64,000 nucleotides of DNA from Flavobacteriales bacterium (GTDB taxonomy: Bacteria > Bacteroidota > Bacteroidia > Flavobacteriales_D > Parvicellaceae). The notes under the pieces were generated by a model. It made no database searches, had not been told where the DNA came from, and saw only the letters and a list, made by a program, of their open reading frames with translations. A program made the position numbers and the translations under genes. Positions within the stretch are counted from its first letter, which is position 1; every line of letters starts with the position of its first letter. Of this stretch, positions 26,004 to 35,335 are shown piece by piece. Location of the stretch: positions 570,254 through 634,253 of the forward strand of contig JACJZN010000008.1 in the NCBI GenBank assembly GCA_020635565.1, given 5' to 3'.

Positions 26004-27322
26004 TCGAAGCCATTTCAATAGAGATAGATAATTTTCTCAATTACATTTCTGAGGTAGGAATTTCAAAGCTTTTCAGGATCTTCTGGTTCTTTTTTATGTT
26101 CGAGTTATTCAGATATCTCATCGTTGATATGCTGGCTCTGATCATGATCAAGATTAAGCGAGTTTTTACAAAGAAGTATAGGGATGAAGCCAGAAGAAGA
26201 TTTCTACAGGAACAACCTCTAATTTCAATACTAGTTCCAGGAAAAAATGAGGGGAAACATATCTTCAAACTGGCAAATTCATTGCGAGAGCAAACCTATC
26301 AAAACTTTGAATTGATTATTGTGGATGATGGTTCGGATGATAACACAGAAGAAATTTGCAGATCACTTAAAAGGAATGGACTCATCGATATTTTTATTCG
26401 AAATGAGGTTAGAGGGGGAAAAGCATCTGGAGCAAATACTGCTCTTAGATTGGCATCGGGTAAGTACGTAGTGCATCTTGATGCAGATTGTTCTTATGAT
26501 ATGGATGCGATAGAACAGATCATTATACCATTCTATGAAGATGAAAGGGTAGGAGCAGTTGGGGGAAATGTAATGGTTAGAAATTATAAGGAGAGTCTAG
26601 CAACTACGCTACAGGGATTTGAATATTCCGATGCAATCAGCATCGGAAGAATGGTTTCTAGTTATTTGGGGATTTATAAGATCATTTCAGGAGCATTCGG
26701 AGCATTCAGAATGGATGTACTTAGAAATATTAAGGGTTGGGATATTGGACCAGGATTGGATGGAGATATTACAGTGAAATATCGAAAGCTCGGATATCGC
26801 ATTGTATTTGAGGATAGGGCAGTATGTCAAACTAGTGTGCCGAATACTTTCCGTAAGCTAGCAAAACAGAGATTGAGATGGGACAAGTCTTTAATTCGAT
26901 TCAGACTAAGAAAACATAAAGACGTAATGCTGCCTTCCGAGAACTTTAATTTGCTGAATTTTTTGTCTTTTGCGGAGAATATAACGTATACGCTAATATT
27001 GAATATTAAATGGTACGTTTATGTGTTTGATGTGTTTTTCAATTTTTCAGGTATGATCTGGGTAATTCTGCTCATGAATTTTTTCCTGTATACAATGACA
27101 AATTATTTCAAACTGATCTTTTTTAACTTTTTTAGAGAGCGAAAAAATGCTCCATTCTCTTATTTTATTCCTTTTGCACCCCTTATGGTATTCTATCATG
27201 GCTATTTCCTAAGGTTTGTTCGGACCATTTCTTACATTAAGGAGATCTTCTTCAAAGCTTCTTATGAAGACGCGTGGAATCCAGAGAAAACATCTCTAAA
27301 AGCTAAAGAAATAGGGATTTAA
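26000..27322 (+). CDS. Processive GT2 polysaccharide synthase
   Basis: A 440-residue inner-membrane glycosyltransferase of the cellulose/hyaluronan/poly-GlcNAc synthase type. It has an N-terminal TM helix (about 20-45), then the GT-A domain with VPGKNEGKHI, IVDDGSDDNT (UDP-sugar aspartates), HLDADCSYD (DxD), GGNVMVRN, GPGLDGDIT (position of the catalytic base aspartate) and QRLRWDKSLIR (the QxxRW motif of processive enzymes). Three or four C-terminal TM helices follow. It lacks a PilZ domain. The start is GTG overlapping the upstream stop. With the adaptor and TolC-like genes upstream it forms a synthase-dependent export cluster. The sugar is unknown. The stop overlaps the convergent VTT gene by 4 bases. 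Confidence 0.9.
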   Translation: MIEAISIEIDNFLNYISEVGISKLFRIFWFFFMFELFRYLIVDMLALIMIKIKRVFTKKYRDEARRRFLQEQPLISILVPGKNEGKHIFKLANSLREQTYQNFELIIVDDGSDDNTEEICRSLKRNGLIDIFIRNEVRGGKASGANTALRLASGKYVVHLDADCSYDMDAIEQIIIPFYEDERVGAVGGNVMVRNYKESLATTLQGFEYSDAISIGRMVSSYLGIYKIISGAFGAFRMDVLRNIKGWDIGPGLDGDITVKYRKLGYRIVFEDRAVCQTSVPNTFRKLAKQRLRWDKSLIRFRLRKHKDVMLPSENFNLLNFLSFAENITYTLILNIKWYVYVFDVFFNFSGMIWVILLMNFFLYTMTNYFKLIFFNFFRERKNAPFSYFIPFAPLMVFYHGYFLRFVRTISYIKEIFFKASYEDAWNPEKTSLKAKEIGI

Positions 27323-27885
27323 AATAGCCATGCATATAGACTTTCTCCTGTAAGTAAGTAGGTACTTACGAGAATTACTTCTCCTATTAAAACAGCCGTT
27401 ATAAATTTAAAATATTTCATGTGGGTTGCACCGGAAATGTAGCAAACAAGATCGGTAGGGACCAGCGGGAAGAATGACCAAACAAGTACGATCCAGAATC
27501 CATATTCGTTGATTTTTTCTTTTATTTTCGGAAGTTTTTTCTGATGTTTAGCAGAGAAGAAATCCTCCTCCGTAAATAGTTTTCCTGCTAGGTAGATCAG
27601 CGTGCTTCCAAATAGGATTCCGATCATATTGATAAAGAGTAGAAACCAAAAAGCGTTCGGAAATAGGGCCATTCCTAAGACCAGAACAACAGTTGATGGA
27701 ATAAAAAATAAGGATCTTAATAGAATTAGAATAACATATCCTACAAGAATCGAATTTTGATTTTCATGGAAGAATGCTTTGAAACCTTCAATTGTAAAAG
27801 CTTCAGAATTACTGAGGTAAATCATTAGGATTGTAACCAAAAGACTTAACCATACGTACTTAAGCGCAGTTTTGTATTTTTTCAA
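27319..27885 (-). CDS. TVP38/TMEM64 (VTT/DedA-like) family membrane protein
   Basis: A 188-residue polytopic protein of the VTT superfamily, associated with lipid scrambling or transport in related DedA proteins. Visible features are the re-entrant-loop signature FFIPSTVVLVLGMALFPN (about 61-78), GILFGSTLIYLAGKLF, and the C-terminal WSFFPLVPTDLVCYISGAT with its conserved Pro and Gly. It has about five hydrophobic segments. The only plausible start is TTG at 27885, four bases from the start of the divergent gene at 27890, so the two promoters must lie within each other's coding sequence or share elements. Confidence 0.88.
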   Translation of the reverse strand: MKKYKTALKYVWLSLLVTILMIYLSNSEAFTIEGFKAFFHENQNSILVGYVILILLRSLFFIPSTVVLVLGMALFPNAFWFLLFINMIGILFGSTLIYLAGKLFTEEDFFSAKHQKKLPKIKEKINEYGFWIVLVWSFFPLVPTDLVCYISGATHMKYFKFITAVLIGEVILVSTYLLTGESLYAWLF

Positions 27886-27889
27886 TCAA

Positions 27890-28930
27890 ATGTCAATTAC
27901 TGAATTGCCCTCAAAGATAAAGAGAATATCGTTTTTGATTTTTACCATTCAATTAAGTTCAGTTACTTTTTATGGTCAGACAAAAATAAGTGAACTTCCT
28001 GCTGGTGAATTTGCTCCGGAACCTGAAGAAATTGAAGATTATTCCATTGGAATTGCAATATACGATCAATACAGTTTAGTAGAAAAGTCTCCAAAAATTA
28101 GAAAGGATGCTTCAGGTAATATCGTAAACGGTAAAGTAGAAGATTTTTACGCTAACGGTTTTATTCTTCACAAAGGAACCTATTCGAATGGTGTTCTTAA
28201 AACGTATGATAATTACTACGTTAATGGTTCAAAAGAGCGAAAGTTTAAAGGTAAAAAAGAAGGAGAAGGTGAATTGGAATCATACTACCTAAATGGATAC
28301 ATCAGAAGCCTTCATGAATATTACAATTATAAAGTTGTGGGTTCTGAAGTTTATTATAACAATGGCGTACTAAAACGTAAGGAAGAACTAGATAAAGAGA
28401 CATTAGTGCCCAATTTGATCGTAGTCAAGAATAATGAAAATACGGTGATGAGTAAGGTGGTTCTGATCGATAAAGATTCTTTGATATATGAAAAGGAAGT
28501 CTACAAAGTAAATGGACATAGAATGGCCTATGGTAGAATGATCTTGGATCAGAAGACCGGTGAAATAATAAATGATGGACCATATTATACATTTGATTCT
28601 GAGGGGAATTTTACATCTGAGGTTATCTATTCAGATGGAAATGTGAAAGAAATTAAGCTAGAAGAAAGGTCCGAAGCTGAGAGAGAATACTTTTCCTATG
28701 TTCAAAGTGAGGCTGTTCTAACTGAGGTTCCGGATGAAATTGGTAGTGAGAAAACAAGTGTAGAAAAGTCAACGATAATTCCTTCTGACTACATTAGATT
28801 TGATAAGGATAATGATGATTTCATAAGTAATAGAGAGGTTGACAATGCTGTAAGCGAGTTTTTTGAGGATGATTCTATAACATTAGAACAGATCAATGGA
28901 TTAGTTAATTACTTCTTCGAACAGGATTAG
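27890..28930 (+). CDS. Secreted MORN-like (YwqK-type) repeat protein with an EF-hand-like loop
   Basis: A 346-residue protein from ATG 27890 with a signal peptide (about 10-30, ending TFYGQ). The central part (about 75-170) has toxin-immunity/MORN-variant repeats of the kind GxVxDFYxNGxIxxKGxYxNGxL, for example KVEDFYANGFILHKGTYSNG and ELESYYLNGYIRSLHEY. These beta-hairpin repeats are common in Bacteroidota YwqK-like proteins. Near the C-terminus, DKDNDDFISNREV matches an EF-hand/dockerin-type Ca2+ loop (DxDxDxxIxxxE). The start in the upstream TTG frame (27872) is rejected because it would overlap the divergent VTT gene. Function unknown; probably periplasmic or outer-membrane associated. 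It overlaps the convergent GT4 gene by 4 bases. Confidence 0.8.
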   Translation: MSITELPSKIKRISFLIFTIQLSSVTFYGQTKISELPAGEFAPEPEEIEDYSIGIAIYDQYSLVEKSPKIRKDASGNIVNGKVEDFYANGFILHKGTYSNGVLKTYDNYYVNGSKERKFKGKKEGEGELESYYLNGYIRSLHEYYNYKVVGSEVYYNNGVLKRKEELDKETLVPNLIVVKNNENTVMSKVVLIDKDSLIYEKEVYKVNGHRMAYGRMILDQKTGEIINDGPYYTFDSEGNFTSEVIYSDGNVKEIKLEERSEAEREYFSYVQSEAVLTEVPDEIGSEKTSVEKSTIIPSDYIRFDKDNDDFISNREVDNAVSEFFEDDSITLEQINGLVNYFFEQD

Positions 28931-30099
28931 AGTTCCTCATTTATTAAATCAGCCAGTTCGTTAACCGATTTTTTCCATGAGAAGTTAGTCTTTACAAATT
29001 CTCTTCCATTTTTAGAAATGAGCTTATAAAGCGTTTCTGAAGATAATAATCGACTTATAGCATCTGCATTTTCCTCTGCTGTTTCACAAATAATAGTATG
29101 ATTACCATCGGTTGATTTCAACGATTTGTTGGCCAAAGGAGAAGTAATACAGGGCAATTCCATTGACATTGCCTCGAGTAATTTGTTTTGAAGACCACTG
29201 CCTATTCTCATAGGAGCCAAAAATATTTTAGCACTTCCGTATGCATCTCGTATGTCCTCTATCCACCCGGATATTTCAACATTTTTCTCTTCAAGTTTTT
29301 TTACTTCCGCAGAAGGATTTGCACCTGCAATCAGAAGTTTAATTTCTGGATAAGTCTTTCGCAACAAAGGAAGGATTTCCTTTACAATAAAGGTTACACT
29401 ATCTACATTCGGAGCGTAACTCATATTTCCAACGAATAACAGGTCATACTTTTTTTCAATATCATTTGGTGTAAAGAAGTTCGAATCAATTCCGTTAGGA
29501 ATTACCCTAATCTCATTTCTTTTTTCATGAAAAATGAAATTCCGATCTTCTTCACTGATAATCGTATGCTTGTCAAAATAATCAAAGATCAGGTTCTCAT
29601 ATTTTAGTAGTCGCTTATGTTCTGATCTGAAAATACTTTTGAGCCAAGATGCTGTTTCAATTCTACGTTCTATGCCTTTACTGAATGCATCTTGATAATC
29701 GATTGTCTTTGAAATGTTATGATATCCTTTGACGTATTCCGCTGCCCTCAATAACTGACAATAAATGTGGTCTGGTTGGAAATCTTTGATGATCTGATCA
29801 ATCTTTTGTTGTGATTTTCTTTGAAAAAAATAGTATACCTGATAAGGTCTTCTGCCAAAAATACCCATCAATAGATTTAAGTAGATCCTTCCTTTTTTTA
29901 GTGGGATTACATGAGTGTTTGGAACTACTTTTTTTAATTCAGTAAGATGCGCGTCACTCACTTTGGTATCGTCAAGCGAACATAGACAGATCTCAAAATG
30001 GTCAGATAAATATCTCAACTGATGAAATAGCCGAAGTTTATCACCTTTATCTAGAGGAAAGGGTACTCTTGATGATATAATAAATAGCTTTTTCTTCAC
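28927..30099 (-). CDS. GT4-family glycosyltransferase
   Basis: A 390-residue GT-B fold enzyme (glycosyltransferase family 4). The N-terminal acceptor domain starts KKLFIISSRVPFPLDKGDKLRLF. The C-terminal nucleotide-sugar domain has LLFVGNMSYAPNVDS, LLIAGANPS, ISGWIEDIRDAYGSAKIFLAPMRIGSGLQNKLLEAM (the Ex7E-type region ends in KLLEAM) and a Rossmann-like end. It uses a GTG start that overlaps the preceding GT4 gene's stop by 4 bases. Last gene of a minus-strand operon with another GT4, an LptF/G permease and a START-like protein. The target glycan is unknown. Confidence 0.9.
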   Translation of the reverse strand: MKKKLFIISSRVPFPLDKGDKLRLFHQLRYLSDHFEICLCSLDDTKVSDAHLTELKKVVPNTHVIPLKKGRIYLNLLMGIFGRRPYQVYYFFQRKSQQKIDQIIKDFQPDHIYCQLLRAAEYVKGYHNISKTIDYQDAFSKGIERRIETASWLKSIFRSEHKRLLKYENLIFDYFDKHTIISEEDRNFIFHEKRNEIRVIPNGIDSNFFTPNDIEKKYDLLFVGNMSYAPNVDSVTFIVKEILPLLRKTYPEIKLLIAGANPSAEVKKLEEKNVEISGWIEDIRDAYGSAKIFLAPMRIGSGLQNKLLEAMSMELPCITSPLANKSLKSTDGNHTIICETAEENADAISRLLSSETLYKLISKNGREFVKTNFSWKKSVNELADLINEEL

Positions 30100-31310
30100 C
30101 TGATCAAATTCACATAAAAACCATAGAGATCCCTCATGATGGATTCATTGTCATAATATCCTTCAACAAGTCTTCTTGCGTTGAGGCCAATCTCACCGAT
30201 GCGATTAGGGTCTTCCATGATCCAGTTCAGTTGATCTTCGAATTCTTCCCTATTATTTGCGATAAGTATATTTTCTCGATTTACATAATTAATTCCTTCC
30301 GCTCCAATACTGGTAGAAATTACCACTTTGCCCAGTGCCATACCTTCTATGATCTTAACTCGCATTCCTCCGGCAGATAGCAGAGGAACTACCATAACAT
30401 CATTTTCCAACATGAACTGATTAGCGCTTTCTACTTCCCCATGGTTGATAACGTTCTCGTATTCATTTTCCAACAACCATTCAGGCATATTACGACCTGC
30501 TAAGTGAAAGCTGAATCTGGGAAATTTAGATACAGAATTAACCCATATATCTTCTAAAAACCAGGCCACACCTTCCAAATTGGGTTTCCAGTCCATTGCT
30601 CCAAGATGAAAAAGATTGAAACTATCTTTAATATCAAAACTATCATTTTTTTCAGGGAGGTGATAATCACTGAGATTGATACCGAATGGAATGGTGATCA
30701 TAGGTTTGGAGCATCCCAAGTTCTCGTATTTTAATTTATCCTCATCAGTAATAGCAGCAATACCATCTATACCTTGTAACACTCTAACTTCATAAGTTTT
30801 GAGTTGTTTAGCCAAGTGAGATAAGTAGATCTTTTTTGCTGGATTGGTCGATTGTCTGGCCAGTCTTTCCCAGATCATATATTCCAAGTTATGAGAGCGT
30901 AATACGATCTTTGCTTTGGAAAATCTTCTAATCGTATGCGTATAGGTTGTCATAAACACACTTTCCAAATGCACAATGTCGTAGCTGTCTTGTTCTAAAG
31001 TTTTTCTTAGTAGAATATCAAAATCCGTGGAAAAGAATCGAGAAACATTGTAGGAATCAGATGTGACAAGATTCGAAAACGCATCTACAATATTTACTTT
31101 GGTGTCAATGTAAACACCTTCAATGCCTGATTGATCTATAAAATTCTGATCGAAGGCTTCTATTTTAAACGGATGCTTGTGTGTGCTTAAGGTTAGGATC
31201 TTTAGTTCAGCCCCTAAGTTAATAAGTCCTCTAGAGATGTTATTTATTGCTATGCATCCTCCATCTTTCGCAGGTTGAGGTGGTTTTAAGCATAGTTGAA
31301 GTACTTTCAT
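30096..31310 (-). CDS. GT4-family glycosyltransferase
   Basis: A 404-residue GT-B enzyme. The start MKVLQLCLKPPQPAKDGGCIAINNISRGL is typical of GT4 donors that begin with a Gly-rich loop. Further blocks are VLRSHNLEYMIWERL (about 132-146), NLFHLGAMDWKPNLEGVAWFLE (donor domain start), and VVPLLSAGGMRVKIIEGMALGKVVISTSIGAEGI (Ex7E-type donor-binding region). It differs enough from its downstream neighbour that the two probably add different sugars in the same pathway. It lies 25 bases after the LptF/G gene, which suggests the operon links glycan building to lipopolysaccharide export. Confidence 0.9.
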   Translation of the reverse strand: MKVLQLCLKPPQPAKDGGCIAINNISRGLINLGAELKILTLSTHKHPFKIEAFDQNFIDQSGIEGVYIDTKVNIVDAFSNLVTSDSYNVSRFFSTDFDILLRKTLEQDSYDIVHLESVFMTTYTHTIRRFSKAKIVLRSHNLEYMIWERLARQSTNPAKKIYLSHLAKQLKTYEVRVLQGIDGIAAITDEDKLKYENLGCSKPMITIPFGINLSDYHLPEKNDSFDIKDSFNLFHLGAMDWKPNLEGVAWFLEDIWVNSVSKFPRFSFHLAGRNMPEWLLENEYENVINHGEVESANQFMLENDVMVVPLLSAGGMRVKIIEGMALGKVVISTSIGAEGINYVNRENILIANNREEFEDQLNWIMEDPNRIGEIGLNARRLVEGYYDNESIMRDLYGFYVNLIR

Positions 31311-31335
31311 GAATCAATGGATTTTCCCTACAAAG

Positions 31336-32775
31336 TTATTTTTTTCGTTTGAACAGTTTACCGTAGAAATCGAAATCAAATACTTTGGAATCTTTGTTTG
31401 CTTTATAAAATATCCATAATGTTATCGGAGTAAGTAAAATAGCTGAAAGCCACATACCCAGAATTGGGGAGAGTGTGCCTGCAGTAGCCATTTCTTGACC
31501 TCCTCTTGCCAAAAGAAAATAAACGAGGAATAATCCTACCGCGATTAATACAGGGGCTCCGAATCCTCCTTTCTTGATTACAGCTCCGAGTGAAGCTCCA
31601 AGAAAGAACAGCATCAGCACTGCATAACTCAAGGTAAACTTTTCATGTCGTTTGACGAGCAGATTCCTTTTGTATTCATTCATGATCTCCTTGATCTTCA
31701 AGAATTTTTCAGAATTTTGTTTTTTACTTTCTAACTTACTGATGGCATCCACCAAGTTCTGTTTCTTTTCTCCAGGCACAAGTGCGTCAAAATAGCCAAT
31801 TGAGGGAGGAAGATTTGATAGCTCAACAATATTGGTATCTCCCATGCCTCGTAATATTGTGAAACTATTTTTATAGAAATCAAACCACGACTGCTGCTTG
31901 ATCGCCTCATTGATGGAGGTGGAGTCGATCTTCTGATTGATCTGTGTTAAAGTCATAAGATACTCTTCCTTTTCATATTGATCTTCATCAGATCTTTCAA
32001 AATCAAAAGACTGTAATTGGATTTTCAGCGCTGCATTCTCAAAGTAATATCTGCTAAAAGGCATCTTACTGTTCTTGACGTCCTCTTTATTCATCTCCTG
32101 AAAAATAAAACCATTCTGAAGCTTTAGTTCAAGAAAGTTCATCTCTTTATTCTGAACAATAGTGCCACTTTTAGCACTGATCACTCTTTTATAATCTCTT
32201 GGGTCTTTAGCATTTCCAGGATTAGCTTTTAATGCTGTGAAATCGTAGATCAGGATATCATGCAATGTGCTGCCTTCATTTGTTTTACTGCCAACTCTAA
32301 TACTATATCCTTCGATATCATCGTAAAAGATTCCTTCTTTAAAGATAATACTTGCCTTGGTCTGTTGAATGTCATTAATCAGCACCCTTAGTTTGAAATT
32401 GGCCATGGGCCAAAGGTTGTTTGTAAAGTAGAAGGCTCCCAGGGAAACAAAGATCATTAGAAAGGCCAACGGTTTCATGATTTGAAAAAGGGACATCCCA
32501 GCAGCCTTCATGGCTACTAATTCATTGTTTTCTCCAAGTTTTCCCAAAGTCATGATCGAAGCAAGCAGTATGGAAAGAGGCAATGCCATAGGGACCCAAT
32601 TGGCAGAGAAATAGAACATTAACTCCATAATGATTGTCCATTCCAGACCTTTTCCCATAAGATCATCGATATACAACCACAAAGACTGCATATCCAGCAG
32701 GATCATCCAAACTGCAAAATTAAGAAGGAATGGTCCAATGAAGGACTTCAGTACTACCCAACTTAACTTTGTCAT
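31336..32775 (-). CDS. LptF/LptG (YjgP/YjgQ) family permease
   Basis: Inner-membrane permease of the LPS export machine, which extracts LPS and passes it to LptC and LptA. It has 479 residues. The N-terminal TM pair (about 10-80) includes FIGPFLLNFAVWMILLDMQSLW and LPLSILLASIMTLGKLGENNELVAMKAAGMS, a strong LptF/G signature. A long periplasmic beta-jellyroll region follows (about 125-380), then three C-terminal TM helices. It is longer than the ~360-residue E. coli proteins because of an enlarged periplasmic domain, as is usual in Bacteroidota. Sequence alone does not tell LptF from LptG. Follows the START-like gene by 16 bases. Confidence 0.92.
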   Translation of the reverse strand: MTKLSWVVLKSFIGPFLLNFAVWMILLDMQSLWLYIDDLMGKGLEWTIIMELMFYFSANWVPMALPLSILLASIMTLGKLGENNELVAMKAAGMSLFQIMKPLAFLMIFVSLGAFYFTNNLWPMANFKLRVLINDIQQTKASIIFKEGIFYDDIEGYSIRVGSKTNEGSTLHDILIYDFTALKANPGNAKDPRDYKRVISAKSGTIVQNKEMNFLELKLQNGFIFQEMNKEDVKNSKMPFSRYYFENAALKIQLQSFDFERSDEDQYEKEEYLMTLTQINQKIDSTSINEAIKQQSWFDFYKNSFTILRGMGDTNIVELSNLPPSIGYFDALVPGEKKQNLVDAISKLESKKQNSEKFLKIKEIMNEYKRNLLVKRHEKFTLSYAVLMLFFLGASLGAVIKKGGFGAPVLIAVGLFLVYFLLARGGQEMATAGTLSPILGMWLSAILLTPITLWIFYKANKDSKVFDFDFYGKLFKRKK

Positions 32776-32791
32776 CTGGAAAATAATAAAA

Positions 32792-33172
32792 TTAGCAACC
32801 TATCGACTGACGAAGACTGGTAATAGAGTTTTCCCAAAGAAGCTTAGCGTCTTCAATCTCATCCTCTTCAGCAAAATCTGTAACAATAAGAGCCACCTGT
32901 TTAGTCATCGGATCTACTCTAATTAAGAGTTCGAAATAATAATCCTCTCCTTCATCATCTTCCCATTGGAAACGCACGGATTCTCCTTTTTTATTTCTGA
33001 TCATTTGAGCGGTCTCTTCACTTCCATCCCAAAAGAAAGTGTAATTATCGCCCTTCACATTAACATTGTCAGCAAACCATTCCGACAGACCGCTAGGGGT
33101 GGTCATGCACTTATATAGAATTGGGGTACTAGTATTCAAAATGAACTCTAATTCAAACTTGGTCTTTTCCAT
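32792..33172 (-). CDS. START-like (SRPBCC fold) domain protein
   Basis: A 126-residue cytoplasmic protein of the AHSA1/START-like fold. It begins with a beta-strand and helix FELEFILNTSTPILYKCMTTPSGLSEWFADNV, where the helix-then-LSEWFA pattern is typical of AHSA1-like ligand-binding proteins. ESVRFQWEDDEGEDYYFE and a long C-terminal helix (LLWENSITSLRQSIGC) complete it. Bacteroidota START-like proteins commonly precede the LptF/G permease gene, as here. The ligand is unknown. Confidence 0.85.
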   Translation of the reverse strand: MEKTKFELEFILNTSTPILYKCMTTPSGLSEWFADNVNVKGDNYTFFWDGSEETAQMIRNKKGESVRFQWEDDEGEDYYFELLIRVDPMTKQVALIVTDFAEEDEIEDAKLLWENSITSLRQSIGC

Positions 33173-33334
33173 CTCGATTTAAAATTAGATAAAACTTATC
33201 TTGGGTCTGCTGTGCAGATAAACTGCAAAACATCCACTTTTATTGTCAAACGCCCAAAATACGAAATAAATCGAAGGGAGAAATGGCATCTCTGATGAAT
33301 TCTCCTAATTGTTGATAAAGTAATTAAATAATGA

Positions 33335-35305
33335 TTACTTTTTCTTTTGTTGCATCTGCTGTTGCTTTTGAACTTCTTCTAGACGCTCCATGAACTTAGA
33401 TTTCTTCTTAGGCTTTTTCTTGTTGTCTTCGATCTTGGCTCTAAGTTTATCTTCATCAATGAAATAATTCTTGATACCATACATGATTCCAATATTGAAC
33501 AAGTTACCACACAGGTAGTAATAACTTAAACCGGAAGAGAACTTATTAAAGAAGAAGATCATCAGAATAGGGAAGATGTACATAATTACCTTCATGTTTG
33601 GCATACCTGGTTGAGTAGGTTGAGCCATACTTCCACTATTCATAATAGTATAGATCAATGTAGATGCTGACATCAATAAGGTAAATAAACTCACATGATC
33701 CCCATAGAAAGGAATTTCAAACCCTAAATTAAGAATGGAGTCAAATGAAGAAAGATCATCAGCCCAAAGGAAACTGGTATGTCTCAAATAAATGGAAGAT
33801 GGGAAGAATCTAAATGCAGCTAAAAGTATCGGCATTTGGATTAGCATCGGAATACATCCGGCCATCGGATTCACACCGCTTGAACGATATAATGCAGATG
33901 TTTCCTGTTGCCTTTTCATCATTTGATCCTGACCAGGGAATTTTTCATTGATCTTGTCGATCTCAGGTTTTAAAACCCTCATTTTCGCTGATGAAATGTA
34001 GTTTTTATAAGTGAGAGGAGTAATTACGATTTTGATAACTAACGTTACTAATAAGATGATCAATCCCATCCCAAGTCCCCAACTGTGGAACAAATTGAAC
34101 ACTGGTTGAATGAACCATTTGTTCACCCATCCAAAGATACCCCAACCTAAGTTGATGATATCTTCCATTCCGTTATTGTATGCGGCTAGCGTTTCATATT
34201 CATTAGGTCCGAAAAATAACTTCGTTCTAATGGTGTGACTTTCAGGAAGATCTAGTTGTGCATAGTAATCAAGCGTAAAGTCTTCACTCTCGATTTGCTT
34301 CTGTTTTACTTTTCCTCCTTTGAAGTTGTTCTCACAGATGATGGCAGAACTAAAGAATTTATGTTTGAATGCAACCCATGTAGTTGGTCCGATCAATTCC
34401 TCTTCACTATCCGAACCCTCTGACAAGTAGTCACGAGTTTCCCCATCGTAACGATACATCATCGTTGCGATTCTTCTTTCATCTTCAGCTAACTTCTCGG
34501 TGGATAGACCTCTCATGTGCCAGTAGATAAAGGACTTGTCTGGCATGATGTCGCTCACATTATTCAGCCCAACATAATCAATCGTGAAATCCACGTCATA
34601 TTTTCCCGGTTTCAATGAATAATTGAAAAGGATATATTTAGCAGGGTCTTCAGAAGGTAATTTAAAAGACACATTAATACTGTCTCCTTCTGATGTTGCA
34701 TATATTTTTTCTTCTTGCTGAGGCACAAAGAACAACTCATCAGTTTTAATATCGGCATCTGGAGTCATTACTCTTAATCCAAAATTCGAATTGGATTCGT
34801 TAATCAATTGCAGTGGATTAATACTGTCTGGATTCGCAGCATAATCATCATAAGATTGATATTCTTTCAATTTTACATCCACTACAGCACCTCCTCTGGA
34901 AGAAATTTTAATGATTAATTTATCATTCTCAATTGTTGTGTACCCAGCTTCTTTGAATTCGCCTGCGGGTGCAAAAATACCGTACTCACTTTTCAAAGAT
35001 TGATAATTGGATGAATTGGCCGCTAATTCGTTTGCTTTGTGAACTGAATCTAAATAATTAATAACGTAAAGAGAATCTGTTTGCAATGAATCTGGAAGCT
35101 CAGAAATAGCAATGGAGTCTTTATATTCTTCAGTGAAAAGATCATTCTCCTCAAGAGTTATTTCATTTGAATCTGAAGCAACTTTAACCTCAGTTGTATT
35201 CTTGTCTGTATTTTTTTCTGGCTCTTCCTCGCTATTGTTCATCAATGTGAACGTCAATAAAATTGCTCCTATCAGAAATAAACCTATGAGTGAATTTCTA
35301 TCCAT
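33335..35305 (-). CDS. yidC: Membrane protein insertase YidC
   Basis: Inserts proteins into the inner membrane alone or with SecYEG. It has 656 residues from ATG 35305 (MDRNSLIGLFLIGAILLTF); an upstream in-frame TTG at 35320 would add five residues. TM1 lies at about 6-25, followed by a large periplasmic beta-sandwich domain (about 60-370), and then the conserved C-terminal 60K insertase core with WGIFGWVNKWFIQPVFNLF, YKNYISSAKMRVLKPEIDKINEKFPGQDQ, MAGCIPMLIQMPILLAAFRFFP and NKFSSGLSYYYLCGN, and a basic Gln/Lys-rich tail (about 625-656). Monocistronic. A 162-base gap follows, and a -7-like element lies 31 bases upstream of the start. Confidence 0.96.
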   Translation of the reverse strand: MDRNSLIGLFLIGAILLTFTLMNNSEEEPEKNTDKNTTEVKVASDSNEITLEENDLFTEEYKDSIAISELPDSLQTDSLYVINYLDSVHKANELAANSSNYQSLKSEYGIFAPAGEFKEAGYTTIENDKLIIKISSRGGAVVDVKLKEYQSYDDYAANPDSINPLQLINESNSNFGLRVMTPDADIKTDELFFVPQQEEKIYATSEGDSINVSFKLPSEDPAKYILFNYSLKPGKYDVDFTIDYVGLNNVSDIMPDKSFIYWHMRGLSTEKLAEDERRIATMMYRYDGETRDYLSEGSDSEEELIGPTTWVAFKHKFFSSAIICENNFKGGKVKQKQIESEDFTLDYYAQLDLPESHTIRTKLFFGPNEYETLAAYNNGMEDIINLGWGIFGWVNKWFIQPVFNLFHSWGLGMGLIILLVTLVIKIVITPLTYKNYISSAKMRVLKPEIDKINEKFPGQDQMMKRQQETSALYRSSGVNPMAGCIPMLIQMPILLAAFRFFPSSIYLRHTSFLWADDLSSFDSILNLGFEIPFYGDHVSLFTLLMSASTLIYTIMNSGSMAQPTQPGMPNMKVIMYIFPILMIFFFNKFSSGLSYYYLCGNLFNIGIMYGIKNYFIDEDKLRAKIEDNKKKPKKKSKFMERLEEVQKQQQMQQKKK

Positions 35306-35335
35306 TCCTTTGCTTTTCAACTTAAATTAAGGCTG

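Noticed and set aside
33206..33218. Short palindrome TCTGCTGTGCAGA upstream of the START-like gene
   Set aside because: Arms of five bases with no promoter match nearby; too weak to call a site.
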